From: Nitrospira sp.
GTDB taxonomy: Bacteria; Nitrospirota; Nitrospiria; Nitrospirales; Nitrospiraceae
Direction of reading: 5' to 3'
DNA: 64,000 nt
NCBI GenBank assembly: GCA_036984305.1
Contig: BQWY01000001.1
Coordinates: 3,121,501-3,185,500 of the forward strand
A program made the position numbers and the translations under genes. Position 1 is the stretch's first letter; each line of letters opens with the position of its first letter. Shown piece after piece: positions 45,159 to 53,697 of this stretch. Under the pieces are notes generated by a model. The model was not told the DNA's origin. It ran no database searches and was given only the letters and a program-made list of their open reading frames with translations.

Positions 45159-46793
45159 TTAGGGCATCGATCCATGCCCAATCAGTCGTTGTAAGGATTC
45201 ATACAGGGCGGCGAGCTCTGTTGAGGATTGTCTGGCGAGGTGCCTGACCTGTAGCGGCTCGGCGTCAGCCTTTCCGCAAGATCGGGCTTGCTGCCGGATG
45301 GTTTCCTCAAGCAGCGACTTATTCGTGGTGTGATCGACGACCAAGAGGGTCCTTGCCAAAAGCTCCTGGGCAATGAGTTCTTGAAGCTCGAACGAGCATC
45401 CCGAATTGCTCTCGCTGAAGCCGCGCAGGTCCATCAGCACCAGATCGCTCCCCTCCAGCAACATGGTGAGCGTATGGCGCCAGGTATCTTCCCGGCAAAA
45501 GAATTTGGTTGTCCGATAACGGCCGTCCGGGTCCTGTAACCCGTCGATGGCGGCGGTTGCCTGCCGTCCCTGCTCTTCATCCGCGATGAAGCGGCTACTC
45601 AAGCGGCCGCTCACGAAACTGATGACGTCTCCGGGATTGACGGTCCGCATCGCGAGGTCACCGCCCGCGATCATCATGACCGGTCCCACAAACCGCCAGC
45701 GCTCGGCGACGGAGTCGAACAACACTTCAGTCCTGTGCTGAAAGCCGAACACACGCAACAGGAGAAGAGTCGGCCCGCGGTGGCCCCTCGGAAGCCGGAA
45801 GACGCGCAATCCCAGTTCCACGGTCCCGCGATAGCCGACAAAGGCGAGGAGGCCGGCCAGTCCAGCCCAGCCGAAATCACTTGCGAGCTGCGAGCTGAAC
45901 TGAAAGCTGACTATCAGCCACCATGAATCGATTACGAGCTGCACATCGCTGAAACGCTTCCGCTCGTACCAGGACGCCAGTTGGCGTAGACCAACCCAAC
46001 AGCCGTATCCGATCGGCAGCGCGGCGACGAGATACCAGAGGGCGTACGCCCGTGAGCCGCCAAACAGAAGCCATGCGGCCTTGGGATTGGCTTGGAGCGC
46101 GGCGAGATAGAGGTCGCGCGCGAACAGCGAGCCGAAACTAAACACGAGGAGTCCGGCCATGACGAGGGGCGAGACAGGACGGAGGCGCCGGTTGCCCGTC
46201 ACCAGGATGATGAGGTACGGGAGCCAGAACACTTGTCCCAGGAACTGAAGAAAGTATCGAGTGTTCTTCAGTGGCGAGGTATCGACATGCCCGAGAATGG
46301 AGGATGAGAACCATGACCATCCGCCGACGAGGACTGCTCCAAGAAGCAGGTAGAGCAGGAGAAACAGGATGTTGCGGTGCTGCGGCAGCGCGAGCAGGAT
46401 CACAGTAATTGGAACGACGGGCCAGGCATAGCTATACCAACTGACGAAGGCTCCCAGCAGGCTGAGATCGAACTTCATCGAGAGCGCGAACAGGAAGGCC
46501 ATGAGAAAGGCGGCGACAAGGCTCGCCAGCCCATAGACAAGAACCAAACGCCGCTTGGTTGCCGTGACTGACTCCGTGGGTGTGCCATCGGAGCTGTGCA
46601 TCAAGGCCCGGTTGTCGGCTTGTAATTCTGTCTTAGCTGCAACAAGCGGTCTGGCGATGCCGGCCCCAACCTGCCGCATGCTGCGCGAGACGGCCCGCCG
46701 GTATCCGGCAAGCAGGACCAGTGACGTTGGGACCGTAATCAGAATGGCCTCCAAAAAATACATCCATAATTTGCCGGGCGCTTGGCCTGTCAT
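45159..46793 (-). CDS. polytopic membrane protein with cytosolic effector-like C-terminal domain
   Basis: A 544-residue protein. The first ~350 residues hold about nine hydrophobic helices (YFLEAILITVPTSLVLLAGY; LASLVAAFLMAFLFALSM; FLLLYLLLGAVLVGGWSWF). The soluble last ~190 residues form an alpha/beta domain with ERWRFVGPVMMIAGGDLAMR, PGDVISFVSGRL, REDTWRHTLTMLLEGSDLVL and MDLRGFSESNSGCSFELQEL. The D-LVLMDLRGF...-G-x-x-FEL arrangement recalls TIR or nucleoside deoxyribosyltransferase-like Rossmann folds, but I cannot assign it. It starts at 46793, 104 bp from the divergent gene at 46898. A membrane-linked signalling or effector role is inferred. Upstream frame to 46955 overlaps that neighbour and is rejected. 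Confidence 0.7.
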   Translation of the reverse strand: MTGQAPGKLWMYFLEAILITVPTSLVLLAGYRRAVSRSMRQVGAGIARPLVAAKTELQADNRALMHSSDGTPTESVTATKRRLVLVYGLASLVAAFLMAFLFALSMKFDLSLLGAFVSWYSYAWPVVPITVILLALPQHRNILFLLLYLLLGAVLVGGWSWFSSSILGHVDTSPLKNTRYFLQFLGQVFWLPYLIILVTGNRRLRPVSPLVMAGLLVFSFGSLFARDLYLAALQANPKAAWLLFGGSRAYALWYLVAALPIGYGCWVGLRQLASWYERKRFSDVQLVIDSWWLIVSFQFSSQLASDFGWAGLAGLLAFVGYRGTVELGLRVFRLPRGHRGPTLLLLRVFGFQHRTEVLFDSVAERWRFVGPVMMIAGGDLAMRTVNPGDVISFVSGRLSSRFIADEEQGRQATAAIDGLQDPDGRYRTTKFFCREDTWRHTLTMLLEGSDLVLMDLRGFSESNSGCSFELQELIAQELLARTLLVVDHTTNKSLLEETIRQQARSCGKADAEPLQVRHLARQSSTELAALYESLQRLIGHGSMP

Positions 46794-46897
46794 GGCGTAT
46801 TCTCGAGTCAGATGAGGTACAGTCCGGTGATCATGTGCCTGCCAGAGGTTCGGATCGCCACAGTTGAAAGCCGTGCGATTCCCTTGCTGAGAGACTG

Positions 46898-47659
46898 ATG
46901 GCACCTTCGTCGACCATGAAGACCCGCATTCGTGGACTCTTCCTGTTTCTCGCAATCGTCTGGTCCATCGCGCTTGCCTTCCTGCTGCTCGAAAACTACA
47001 GCCAGGAGCTGGTGGATTGGGCCTTCAGGTCCGGCACAATTACAGCCGACCTCGGGATGCCAAGAGCGTCACCGGAGGTCGTGGCCAAGTGCGCCGCTGC
47101 GGTTCGAGCTGCGATCGAGTCGGAACAGGTGGATTTTGACCGTAGGGAGTTGCAACTGGCGAAGCTCGCAGCCTGGAAAATGGGATATGGCTTTGGTCTT
47201 GCCGTTGGGCTTGGACAGGCAGGAGCCCTAGACGTAGTGCAACGGAACGAATCCTTGCGCGTCATCGAACCCATGGTCCAGGCGCTGCGCGTGCCGGCTC
47301 CTTTGCCTCCGGCCTTGGCAACCTCAGTGACCGGACTACCCGAGTACGGACAATCGATTGAGGATGATGCGACCTGCACGGCTTTGTTCCTCGAAGAGCA
47401 GTATGGGGCGAGCGTCCGTCACATCTATCAACTCGGTGCGTTAACGAGTTTTGCCGCCGTGTACCGGATCGCCTGTCCCCAGTGCGGCGTGCTGTTCGTG
47501 CCGCAGATCAGCCACCATGCCAAAGCAGCTGGCCTCCCGGAAGAAGCGTGGCAGGCGTTCGCACAGTTCCCTCCGAACGTTCCGAACATGGAGGCGCGAC
47601 GCAAAAAAGCTACTGAGATCGCCCAAGGCCTGGAAGAGTTCATCAAACGAATGGAATGA
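46898..47659 (+). CDS. membrane-anchored protein of unknown function
   Basis: A 253-residue protein with an N-terminal transmembrane helix (LFLFLAIVWSIALAFLLLE, residues ~14-32) and an extracytoplasmic-looking helical domain. Cys residues occur as ATCTALF and IACPQCGVLF, the latter a CxxC. Much of the sequence is Ala/Leu-rich helix (VVAKCAAAVRAAIESEQVDF; GYGFGLAVGLGQAGALDVVQ). No family recognised. Divergent from and close to the large membrane protein gene, so shared regulation and joint function are likely. GAGAG precedes the ATG; the second ATG at 46916 is an alternative start. Confidence 0.6.
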   Translation: MAPSSTMKTRIRGLFLFLAIVWSIALAFLLLENYSQELVDWAFRSGTITADLGMPRASPEVVAKCAAAVRAAIESEQVDFDRRELQLAKLAAWKMGYGFGLAVGLGQAGALDVVQRNESLRVIEPMVQALRVPAPLPPALATSVTGLPEYGQSIEDDATCTALFLEEQYGASVRHIYQLGALTSFAAVYRIACPQCGVLFVPQISHHAKAAGLPEEAWQAFAQFPPNVPNMEARRKKATEIAQGLEEFIKRME

Positions 47660-48071
47660 GCAACGGGATGATGTGAGCGGAAGGCTAGGCAAGGAAGGGA
47701 AACGTGTCAAGTTGGGGCAGGGGGAATTGGAGTATTACCGGGTAAAGCTAGCAGGACGGGCCTGGACTCAAATGCGCGAGAGGATTGATGTAGTGCTCGA
47801 AAGGCGAGTTCCTCATTATATCCAACTTGCCTTCGAGCAACCTCCTAGACCTGGTGAGTGTCCAGGCTCGGGTGGGCAATGACCGACCGGTCGTTGCACG
47901 CAAAGATGCCAGGTTCAGCAGATGGCAAAGCTGAAGACACCCGATGAACCAATACCGTGCGTTGCGAAGTGCGCTACAGTTGAATTGTCTCGTCATGCCC
48001 GGGTGTCGGAGGTCCTGACCTCAAGCTGAGCGACAAAGTCTGTAGCCACATGGCTTCCTCAAGACGATCGC
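47660..48071. other. convergent intergenic region carrying palindrome copy 2
   Basis: About 410 bp between the ends of the 46898 gene and the FxsT-like gene. Apart from the palindrome at 47876-47897 I see nothing coding; a 143-codon frame over 47451-47882 mostly overlaps the previous gene and is a shadow. Confidence 0.4.
47876..47897 (+). repeat. island palindrome, copy 2
   Basis: GCAATGACCG, AC, CGGTCGTTGC: perfect inverted repeat apart from the central two bases and the fifth and eighteenth position. Flanked by GGTGG and ACGC. It lies downstream of two convergent genes, so it is not a promoter operator at this place. Confidence 0.72.
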
Positions 48072-51000
48072 CTAGGCTGAGCTCCTTGTATTCTCCATCA
48101 AGGAACGAACGGTGTCGATAATCTCGGACTCCGTCTTATCCAGTAATTGGAGAAGGTCCTTGTAGTTGTTCAGAACAGTCTGTGAACTCGGATGCTTGGT
48201 TCCCAAAGTCACAAGGAGCGAAGTTAGCGCCCGCTCGTAGAGCGGCTCGGCCTTCGGGTAGGCGCCCTGGGTGCGGTAGAGTTCCGCCAGGTTATTGAGA
48301 CTCCTCGCCACGTCGGGATGCTCGGGCCCCAGTGCGTGCTCGTAGATGGCGAGCGCCCGCTCGTAGAGCGGCTCGGCCTTCGGGTAGGCGCCCTGGGCGC
48401 GGTAGAGTTCCGCCAGGTTATTGAGACTCCTCGCCACGTCGGGATGCTCGGGTCCCAATGCCTGCTCGCAGATCGCCAGCGCCCGTTGGAGGAGCGGCTC
48501 GGCCTTCGGGTAGGCGCCCTGGGCGCGGTAGAGTTCCGCCAGGTTATTGAGACTCCTCGCCACGTCGGGATGCTCGGGCCCCAGTGCGTGCTCGTAGATG
48601 GCGAGCGCCCGCTCGTAGAGCGGCTCGGCCTTCGGGTAGGCGCCCTGGGCGCGGTAGAGTTCCGCCAGGTTATTGAGACTCCTCGCCACGTCGGGATGCT
48701 CGGGTCCCAATGCCTGCTCGCAGATCGCCAGCGCCCGGTGGTAGAGCGGTTCGGCCTTCGCATAGGCCCCCTGGGTGTGGTAGAGCAGTGCCAGGTTATT
48801 GAGACTCCTCGCCACGTTGGGATGCTCGGGTCCCAGTGCGTGCTCGTAGATGGCGAGCGCCCGGTGGTAGAGCGGTTCGGCCTTCACATAGGCCCCCTGG
48901 GTGTGGTAGAGCAGTGCCAGGTTATTGAGACTCCTCGCCACGTCGGGATGCTCGGGTCCCAATGCCTGCTCGCAGATCGCCAGCGCCCGTTGGAGGAGCG
49001 GCTCGGCCTCGGCATACTGACCCTTGGCATAAAGCAGCAACCCAGCTTGACTCATCAATAGAGCCGTGGGCTCTCTAATGCCTGCCGCATCAGCATGCGC
49101 AGAGACCGCTCGCACGTGCGGAAGCAAAGGGGCCAGCATTGGCCAGTCACCTGGATTCGTGGGATCGAATCCCGCGAACGCGGTATCGAGCCAGTGTAGA
49201 ACTTCGAAGAGCCCGTCCTGTTCGCGATCTTCACGCATGCTTCGACGCGTGACCTCCTGCACCAGCCGATGGACGGTAAAAGTGGGGCTGCCGACGGCGC
49301 GAGCTACCAGCGAATAGGACTCTAGTTCAGCCAGAGATTCGAATGGATCGACTTGTCCCTCGCCCCCGGGTATTGACACCTCCAACAGGGATTCGGGGAT
49401 TGGATCGGGCGCGATCCAGGCCAGACGTCGCAGTAGGTGCTTGGCTGAAGCCGTGAGCCTGTCAAATGATGTCTGCCAGCTAATCGCAATGGACTGGGGG
49501 TACTGCATGAGGCGCCCGTCATACCAGGTGAGTACCTTGTCGCGCTGGCTTTGCCAATGGACCAGATATTGATCAAAGCTCAGGCGCCGTTGTGCGATAT
49601 AAGCGCTGGCTTGTTCAAGTGCGAGAGCCAGGCAACCCAGTTTGTCCGCTAGCACTCGCGCGGTGTCGGGATCGGCGGGGTGTTTGCGCCGTTTCGCATC
49701 GGTGCGGGCAAGAAGGTAGTCAGTTGCAGCTTCGGGGGCTAGAAGATCCAGCGCCACCGGCGCAAGGCCGGCACTCCAATCAGCCAGCCGGCTTGTGATC
49801 AATAGATGGCCGCCAACGAGTTGCGGAAGCAGAGCTTCAACCGCGGCGGCAGCCGGTTTCGAATCGACTTGGTCGAAAATCAACAGCCAGCCAGAATGTT
49901 GCCGCAGCCAGTGCAGTACCGCCTCGTACTGTTTGACTTCTTCCCCTTCCAACTTCTCAGGGATATTCAAAACATTCGGAGCGCTTAGAGCCGCCACACC
50001 GCTCCGTAAGGCCTCTGCACTGTCGGCACGAACGAAAAGCAGCGCGGTGTAGTCATCGGCATGCCGCCAGGCATACTCAAGCGCGAGCCGCGTCTTGCCA
50101 ACACCACCTAGGCCGATCAAGACTCGGGCCTCGACGGAGGTGGTGTGGCTATCCGGGATCGGGCCGAGACTTTGGCCGAGGTCATTAAGCGTCGCCTCAC
50201 GGCCCTTGAAGAGCTCGCCGAGGCTGAGAAAGGGAAGATTAGCCGGCCTAGTTAGCGGAGTATCAAGCTCAAGGATATCTTGCAACTCGGAGCGCAAAAC
50301 CTCGATCGCCAGACTGTTGGATGAGGCAAAGCGAAACGGATAGCACTCTACCTCGGCGAGGCGCTGCAGATGCGCCTGCTGTGCGGCGCGCTGCTCCGGG
50401 ATCAGTTCGAAGCGCTCATCGCGCGGCGCATTGTTGTCCGGTGCACCGATGACGAGCGGTTTGCCGTGGTAGAGTGCCAGCCAGGCCTCCCATTGGGTGT
50501 AGGACAACGCCGGGGCCTGGGGGGCGAGGAAAGGCGCCACCGGCGCGAGTTTCTGTCCCAGGTCGGGATAATACTGCCGAATCACTGCCAGCGATGATGC
50601 CTGGGCCAGCGGGCCGGTCATATCTCCTACAATGTGGATGACCGCGTCGCACTGTCTGATATAGTCGTCCAGCAGGTCCAGCGTTTCTGTGCCAGTCACG
50701 ATGAAATCTTCCTGCACCGCGATCGAGATGTTTGGGCGTGTGAGGGTGCGACGCAGCACCTCGCGGTAGCTGCGGAACTCGGCGCTGACACAAGACAAGA
50801 ACATTTTTCTCTGCGCCTGGCTCGCATGCCGTTTGCTCCAGAAGTCTTCGCTGATCTTGATGAACTTTATCTCTTCAACTGTGAATAAAGGTGCGTGGGC
50901 AACGAGCAGTTGTTTAGCTTCCTGTGATACGGGGCGCGCAAGTAGCAGACTGTCGGGTCTGCCATTGCGTTGCCAGTGCTCGAATGCCGTCTGTATCCAA

Positions 51001-52412
51001 TCGCGCTGTTCCAAGACGACTTTTTCCTCAGCGGCCCAGTCATTGATCTGCCGCCAGCGCGCAAGCCAATCCCCGTCTGCTAGCTTCACCGCCAAGCTGC
51101 TGCTGCTCTCCTTAACTTGAACCTTGCGAAGAACACTGGCCCTAACGAAACGTTCCATTAAAGATCGCTCTTCTGCCGACACGTGCTGAAGTGGCAGCAG
51201 GAGGCGTTTGAGACCAGGCGCTTCTTGACCTCGAGGCACGCGCACCAGACGTAGCAGCAGGCGCTTAGCCAGGTCGAGTTGCTCCACAGTGAGCTGACCC
51301 AGGACCGTGTTGGCACCGCGCAGCAACGCGTCCATCTGGCTTTCCTCTATCTTGGGGGTCTGTGTGGTCGCGGCCGCCTCAGCCGACAGTTCCTCCACTT
51401 GCTCGTAAGCATGCACCAGTTGTTGCTTTTTATCGGGTGCGAGCGGCAAATCGTAGCGACTAATATCGCCATCCGTGACGTAGGAGGCTAGACGCAGGAC
51501 TGACACCATGGGCAGCTTTGGATCATCAGGATTAAAGATCAACGGCGAAAGTACTTCCTCGTAGTTCAAAAAGGCGTTATAGGGCACCTCCACACCGGCC
51601 CAATAAGCGTTATGCTCACTTTTCTGCAAATCTTCGAGCAGGGGAGCGAACAACTTCCGAGCAAAAGCCTGGCGCCGCTCGAGTTTAAGAACCTCGAAGG
51701 GGTCGGCTCGCGAGGGGACGGGAAATACTCGGAAAGTTTCGTTGGAGAATTGGCCATAGTCGCGCCTGCGTATTTCTATAGCTGACCGGGCGACCGCAAG
51801 AGCGCCGTGGATGCTCTGATTGTTATAGGTAAACATGATGACCAGGGTGTCGGGCATCTGCACGGTGCAGATACCTGCGGTGTCGCTCACCCCAGTGCGA
51901 CTATCAATAAGGACGTAGTCATAGTCTCGGCGCAGGCGCTTTTTGATCGCCTCGAGGAAGGCACCGCCTCCGAGGCGCTCGTAGAACGTATCCCAGTCGA
52001 AGGCGTGCAGTTTGGTGGCATAGGCAGGCCCTTGCCTGCCAGCTGGCACCAAATCAATGCGTCCTCCTTCGGGAAAGCCGTCAAAGTTAATACCCTGCAG
52101 ATAGGGAGAGAGATCGGTTAGCGACTGGTACCAATTATCCCCCTCGTCTCCCTCAGGCGGCTGGATTGCCTGGTCGGAGTAGTCCACCAGCAGGTCGATC
52201 AGGCCGCGGGAGGTGGCCAGTTCCTTGTCTGCCAGAAAGGGATGGAAGTAGCGGTGTAGCCCAGGTGCTTCCAGATCCCAGTCCACAATTAGGACGCGCC
52301 TTCGGTTCGCGGCCAGCACCCAAGCCAGATTGGCCAACGCCATGGAGCGGCCGGTGCCACCCTTGTACGAGTAGAAAGTGAAAATGCGGCCGCCACCGAT
52401 CGGACTACTCAT
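48072..52412 (-). CDS. FxsT-like multidomain STAND protein (ParA, nSTAND1-like tail, DUF4062-like, NB-ARC, TPR)
   Basis: A 1446-residue protein. Residues ~8-330: MinD/ParA-type ATPase with deviant Walker A YKGGTGRSMALAN, VDWDLEAPGLHRYF and DSRTGVSDTAG. Residues ~365-535: helical tail as after nSTAND1 NTPases (WLARWRQINDWAAEEK; AFEHWQRNGRPDSLLLARP). Residues ~535-715: DUF4062/TIR-like domain (RKMFLSCVSAEFRSYREVL; TLDLLDDYIRQCDAVIHIVG). Residues ~730-1100: NB-ARC NTPase with P-loop GLGGVGKT (767-774), Walker B LLIFDQVDS, then a helical/winged part. Residues ~1110-1420: kinesin-light-chain TPR array. This matches FxsT of actinobacterial FxSxx-COOH loci. Its ATG lies 8 nt inside the FxsC-like gene, so the two are made together. 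Likely a sensor/regulator for the TIR partner. Confidence 0.85.
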   Translation of the reverse strand: MSSPIGGGRIFTFYSYKGGTGRSMALANLAWVLAANRRRVLIVDWDLEAPGLHRYFHPFLADKELATSRGLIDLLVDYSDQAIQPPEGDEGDNWYQSLTDLSPYLQGINFDGFPEGGRIDLVPAGRQGPAYATKLHAFDWDTFYERLGGGAFLEAIKKRLRRDYDYVLIDSRTGVSDTAGICTVQMPDTLVIMFTYNNQSIHGALAVARSAIEIRRRDYGQFSNETFRVFPVPSRADPFEVLKLERRQAFARKLFAPLLEDLQKSEHNAYWAGVEVPYNAFLNYEEVLSPLIFNPDDPKLPMVSVLRLASYVTDGDISRYDLPLAPDKKQQLVHAYEQVEELSAEAAATTQTPKIEESQMDALLRGANTVLGQLTVEQLDLAKRLLLRLVRVPRGQEAPGLKRLLLPLQHVSAEERSLMERFVRASVLRKVQVKESSSSLAVKLADGDWLARWRQINDWAAEEKVVLEQRDWIQTAFEHWQRNGRPDSLLLARPVSQEAKQLLVAHAPLFTVEEIKFIKISEDFWSKRHASQAQRKMFLSCVSAEFRSYREVLRRTLTRPNISIAVQEDFIVTGTETLDLLDDYIRQCDAVIHIVGDMTGPLAQASSLAVIRQYYPDLGQKLAPVAPFLAPQAPALSYTQWEAWLALYHGKPLVIGAPDNNAPRDERFELIPEQRAAQQAHLQRLAEVECYPFRFASSNSLAIEVLRSELQDILELDTPLTRPANLPFLSLGELFKGREATLNDLGQSLGPIPDSHTTSVEARVLIGLGGVGKTRLALEYAWRHADDYTALLFVRADSAEALRSGVAALSAPNVLNIPEKLEGEEVKQYEAVLHWLRQHSGWLLIFDQVDSKPAAAAVEALLPQLVGGHLLITSRLADWSAGLAPVALDLLAPEAATDYLLARTDAKRRKHPADPDTARVLADKLGCLALALEQASAYIAQRRLSFDQYLVHWQSQRDKVLTWYDGRLMQYPQSIAISWQTSFDRLTASAKHLLRRLAWIAPDPIPESLLEVSIPGGEGQVDPFESLAELESYSLVARAVGSPTFTVHRLVQEVTRRSMREDREQDGLFEVLHWLDTAFAGFDPTNPGDWPMLAPLLPHVRAVSAHADAAGIREPTALLMSQAGLLLYAKGQYAEAEPLLQRALAICEQALGPEHPDVARSLNNLALLYHTQGAYVKAEPLYHRALAIYEHALGPEHPNVARSLNNLALLYHTQGAYAKAEPLYHRALAICEQALGPEHPDVARSLNNLAELYRAQGAYPKAEPLYERALAIYEHALGPEHPDVARSLNNLAELYRAQGAYPKAEPLLQRALAICEQALGPEHPDVARSLNNLAELYRAQGAYPKAEPLYERALAIYEHALGPEHPDVARSLNNLAELYRTQGAYPKAEPLYERALTSLLVTLGTKHPSSQTVLNNYKDLLQLLDKTESEIIDTVRSLMENTRSSA
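48210..49010 (-). repeat. tandem 126-bp (252-bp higher-order) repeat array in the FxsT-like gene
   Basis: Six to seven 42-residue TPR units (pattern GPEHPDVARSLNNLAELYRA / QGAYPKAEPLYERALAIYEH). They alternate between two subtypes, one with LAICEQAL and one with LAIYEHAL, so the nearly identical DNA period is 252 bp. The two halves are close to identical at base level, which points to recent duplication. The last unit is degenerate. Confidence 0.88.
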
Positions 52413-53697
52413 TTCGCGGCTCCCTCGCACCCGGTCCCATAATGATGGGACGGCCTATGCCGCCTGGTACGTTTCGTACCGGGGCGCTACGGCGCATCTC
52501 GGCCTGAATTTGGTTGAGCACCGTACGAAGTGTGTCACGCAGTTCATCCAACGAGGCTACGTCTCTACAGTAGTAGGGGGAGGACTGGGCGTACTGACAG
52601 CGGAAGCGCAGCACGTCGCGAATCACCTGATCGACTCTAGACTTGTTGGCAGCCAGCTCAGGGTCGCGCGGGTTCCAGGGTAGCAACACAGCACAGTTGT
52701 TGAAGTTCTGCTCGTCGAACTCACGGAATATTTCCTGATAATCTGGGCTAGCGTAGAGGGACCAGCGGTCTACAAACACAACCACTGGCTTACCTTCCTT
52801 GAAGGCAGCGCGGACTTCATCTGCCAGCCCCTTGGAAAACTGGGCCTGGTCACTGTCAAAGTCCAGGTCAGCGTCAGAAACGATGTGGGCGGCCAGCGCC
52901 CCGATGCGTCGCTGCAGGTCCGGGTAGAAAGGCTTCCAGTCTGGGCCACCAGCGTCCTGGTAGGGATTACGGTTGCGACCGTCCGATAGGTGCTCCGGAT
53001 GAAGGGCAGCGAAAACAAAGCGCACATGCCGACGGAAACCCTGCCGCGCGGAAGCGTGAACCGCCGGTCTAGTCGCTGGCAGTTCTAGAGGGAACGCAGG
53101 GGCGATTTCATTAAGTGTGGGCATCGGGTTCAGGTGTGGCAGCTCCATCCCATCGAGCGCGTCCGTTATTCCCTGGGCAAAGCCGCGGACGAAATCCCAA
53201 TAGAGGTCGTTGTAGTCGGCCTTCTTCCGCACCATGTGCTCCAGGCCCTGTTGGTTGATGTGCGAATCCTCTTCACGCCAGGTATATTGCACCATTCTCA
53301 CCGCCGCGCTGACATAGTTGGGCAGGGCAAGTTTCTTGTCCTTGCGAAGGGGGATCCAAACTACTGGTCGGATCACCGCCGGCTGGATCCCACCGTGCAG
53401 TTTGGCGTACGCCTCGCGGCGAAGTTGGAAGCTCTGCCATTCCTTTCCACAATACTCGCTATTGAAATAGGCTGGTGAGTACAGGGGTATGAGCACACGA
53501 CTCTCCTGCATCGCGGCCAACAAGGCGTCATCCCAGTTGTTGCCCGTCTCGATGCTTTCCTGGTCGAAAAACGACAGATTCTCGTATTTACCCAAACCGC
53601 GCAATTTGCGCACTTCCTCACCAAGGTCACTGAGGAACTCACGCATGAATGGGCCGAAATCACTGCGGCGGTAGCTGAAGAATATTTCGTAGGGCAT
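52405..53697 (-). CDS. TIR-domain protein with FxsC-type C-terminal domain
   Basis: A 430-residue protein. Residues 1-~135 form a TIR domain: opening EIFFSYRRSD, box 2-like SFFDQESIETGNNWDDALL, and SPAYFNSEYCGKEWQ, where Glu86 holds the position of the catalytic Glu of NAD-cleaving TIRs (WCxxE). Residues ~215-400 match the FxsC C-terminal domain (RRHVRFVFAALHPEHLSDGR; WKPFYPDLQRRIGALAAHIV; KPVVVFVDRWSLYASPDYQE; DEQNFNNCAVLLPWN). In Actinobacteria FxsC is encoded with FxsT. Here it starts the unit: its stop overlaps the FxsT-like start. Predicted NADase effector or NAD-derived signal producer held in check by its partner; activity is inference. Confidence 0.85.
   Translation of the reverse strand: MPYEIFFSYRRSDFGPFMREFLSDLGEEVRKLRGLGKYENLSFFDQESIETGNNWDDALLAAMQESRVLIPLYSPAYFNSEYCGKEWQSFQLRREAYAKLHGGIQPAVIRPVVWIPLRKDKKLALPNYVSAAVRMVQYTWREEDSHINQQGLEHMVRKKADYNDLYWDFVRGFAQGITDALDGMELPHLNPMPTLNEIAPAFPLELPATRPAVHASARQGFRRHVRFVFAALHPEHLSDGRNRNPYQDAGGPDWKPFYPDLQRRIGALAAHIVSDADLDFDSDQAQFSKGLADEVRAAFKEGKPVVVFVDRWSLYASPDYQEIFREFDEQNFNNCAVLLPWNPRDPELAANKSRVDQVIRDVLRFRCQYAQSSPYYCRDVASLDELRDTLRTVLNQIQAEMRRSAPVRNVPGGIGRPIIMGPGAREPRNE

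Noticed and set aside
48318-49061. Long plus-strand frame opposite the FxsT-like TPR array
   Set aside because: Repeat shadow; no RBS, no family, and opposite to a well-supported gene.
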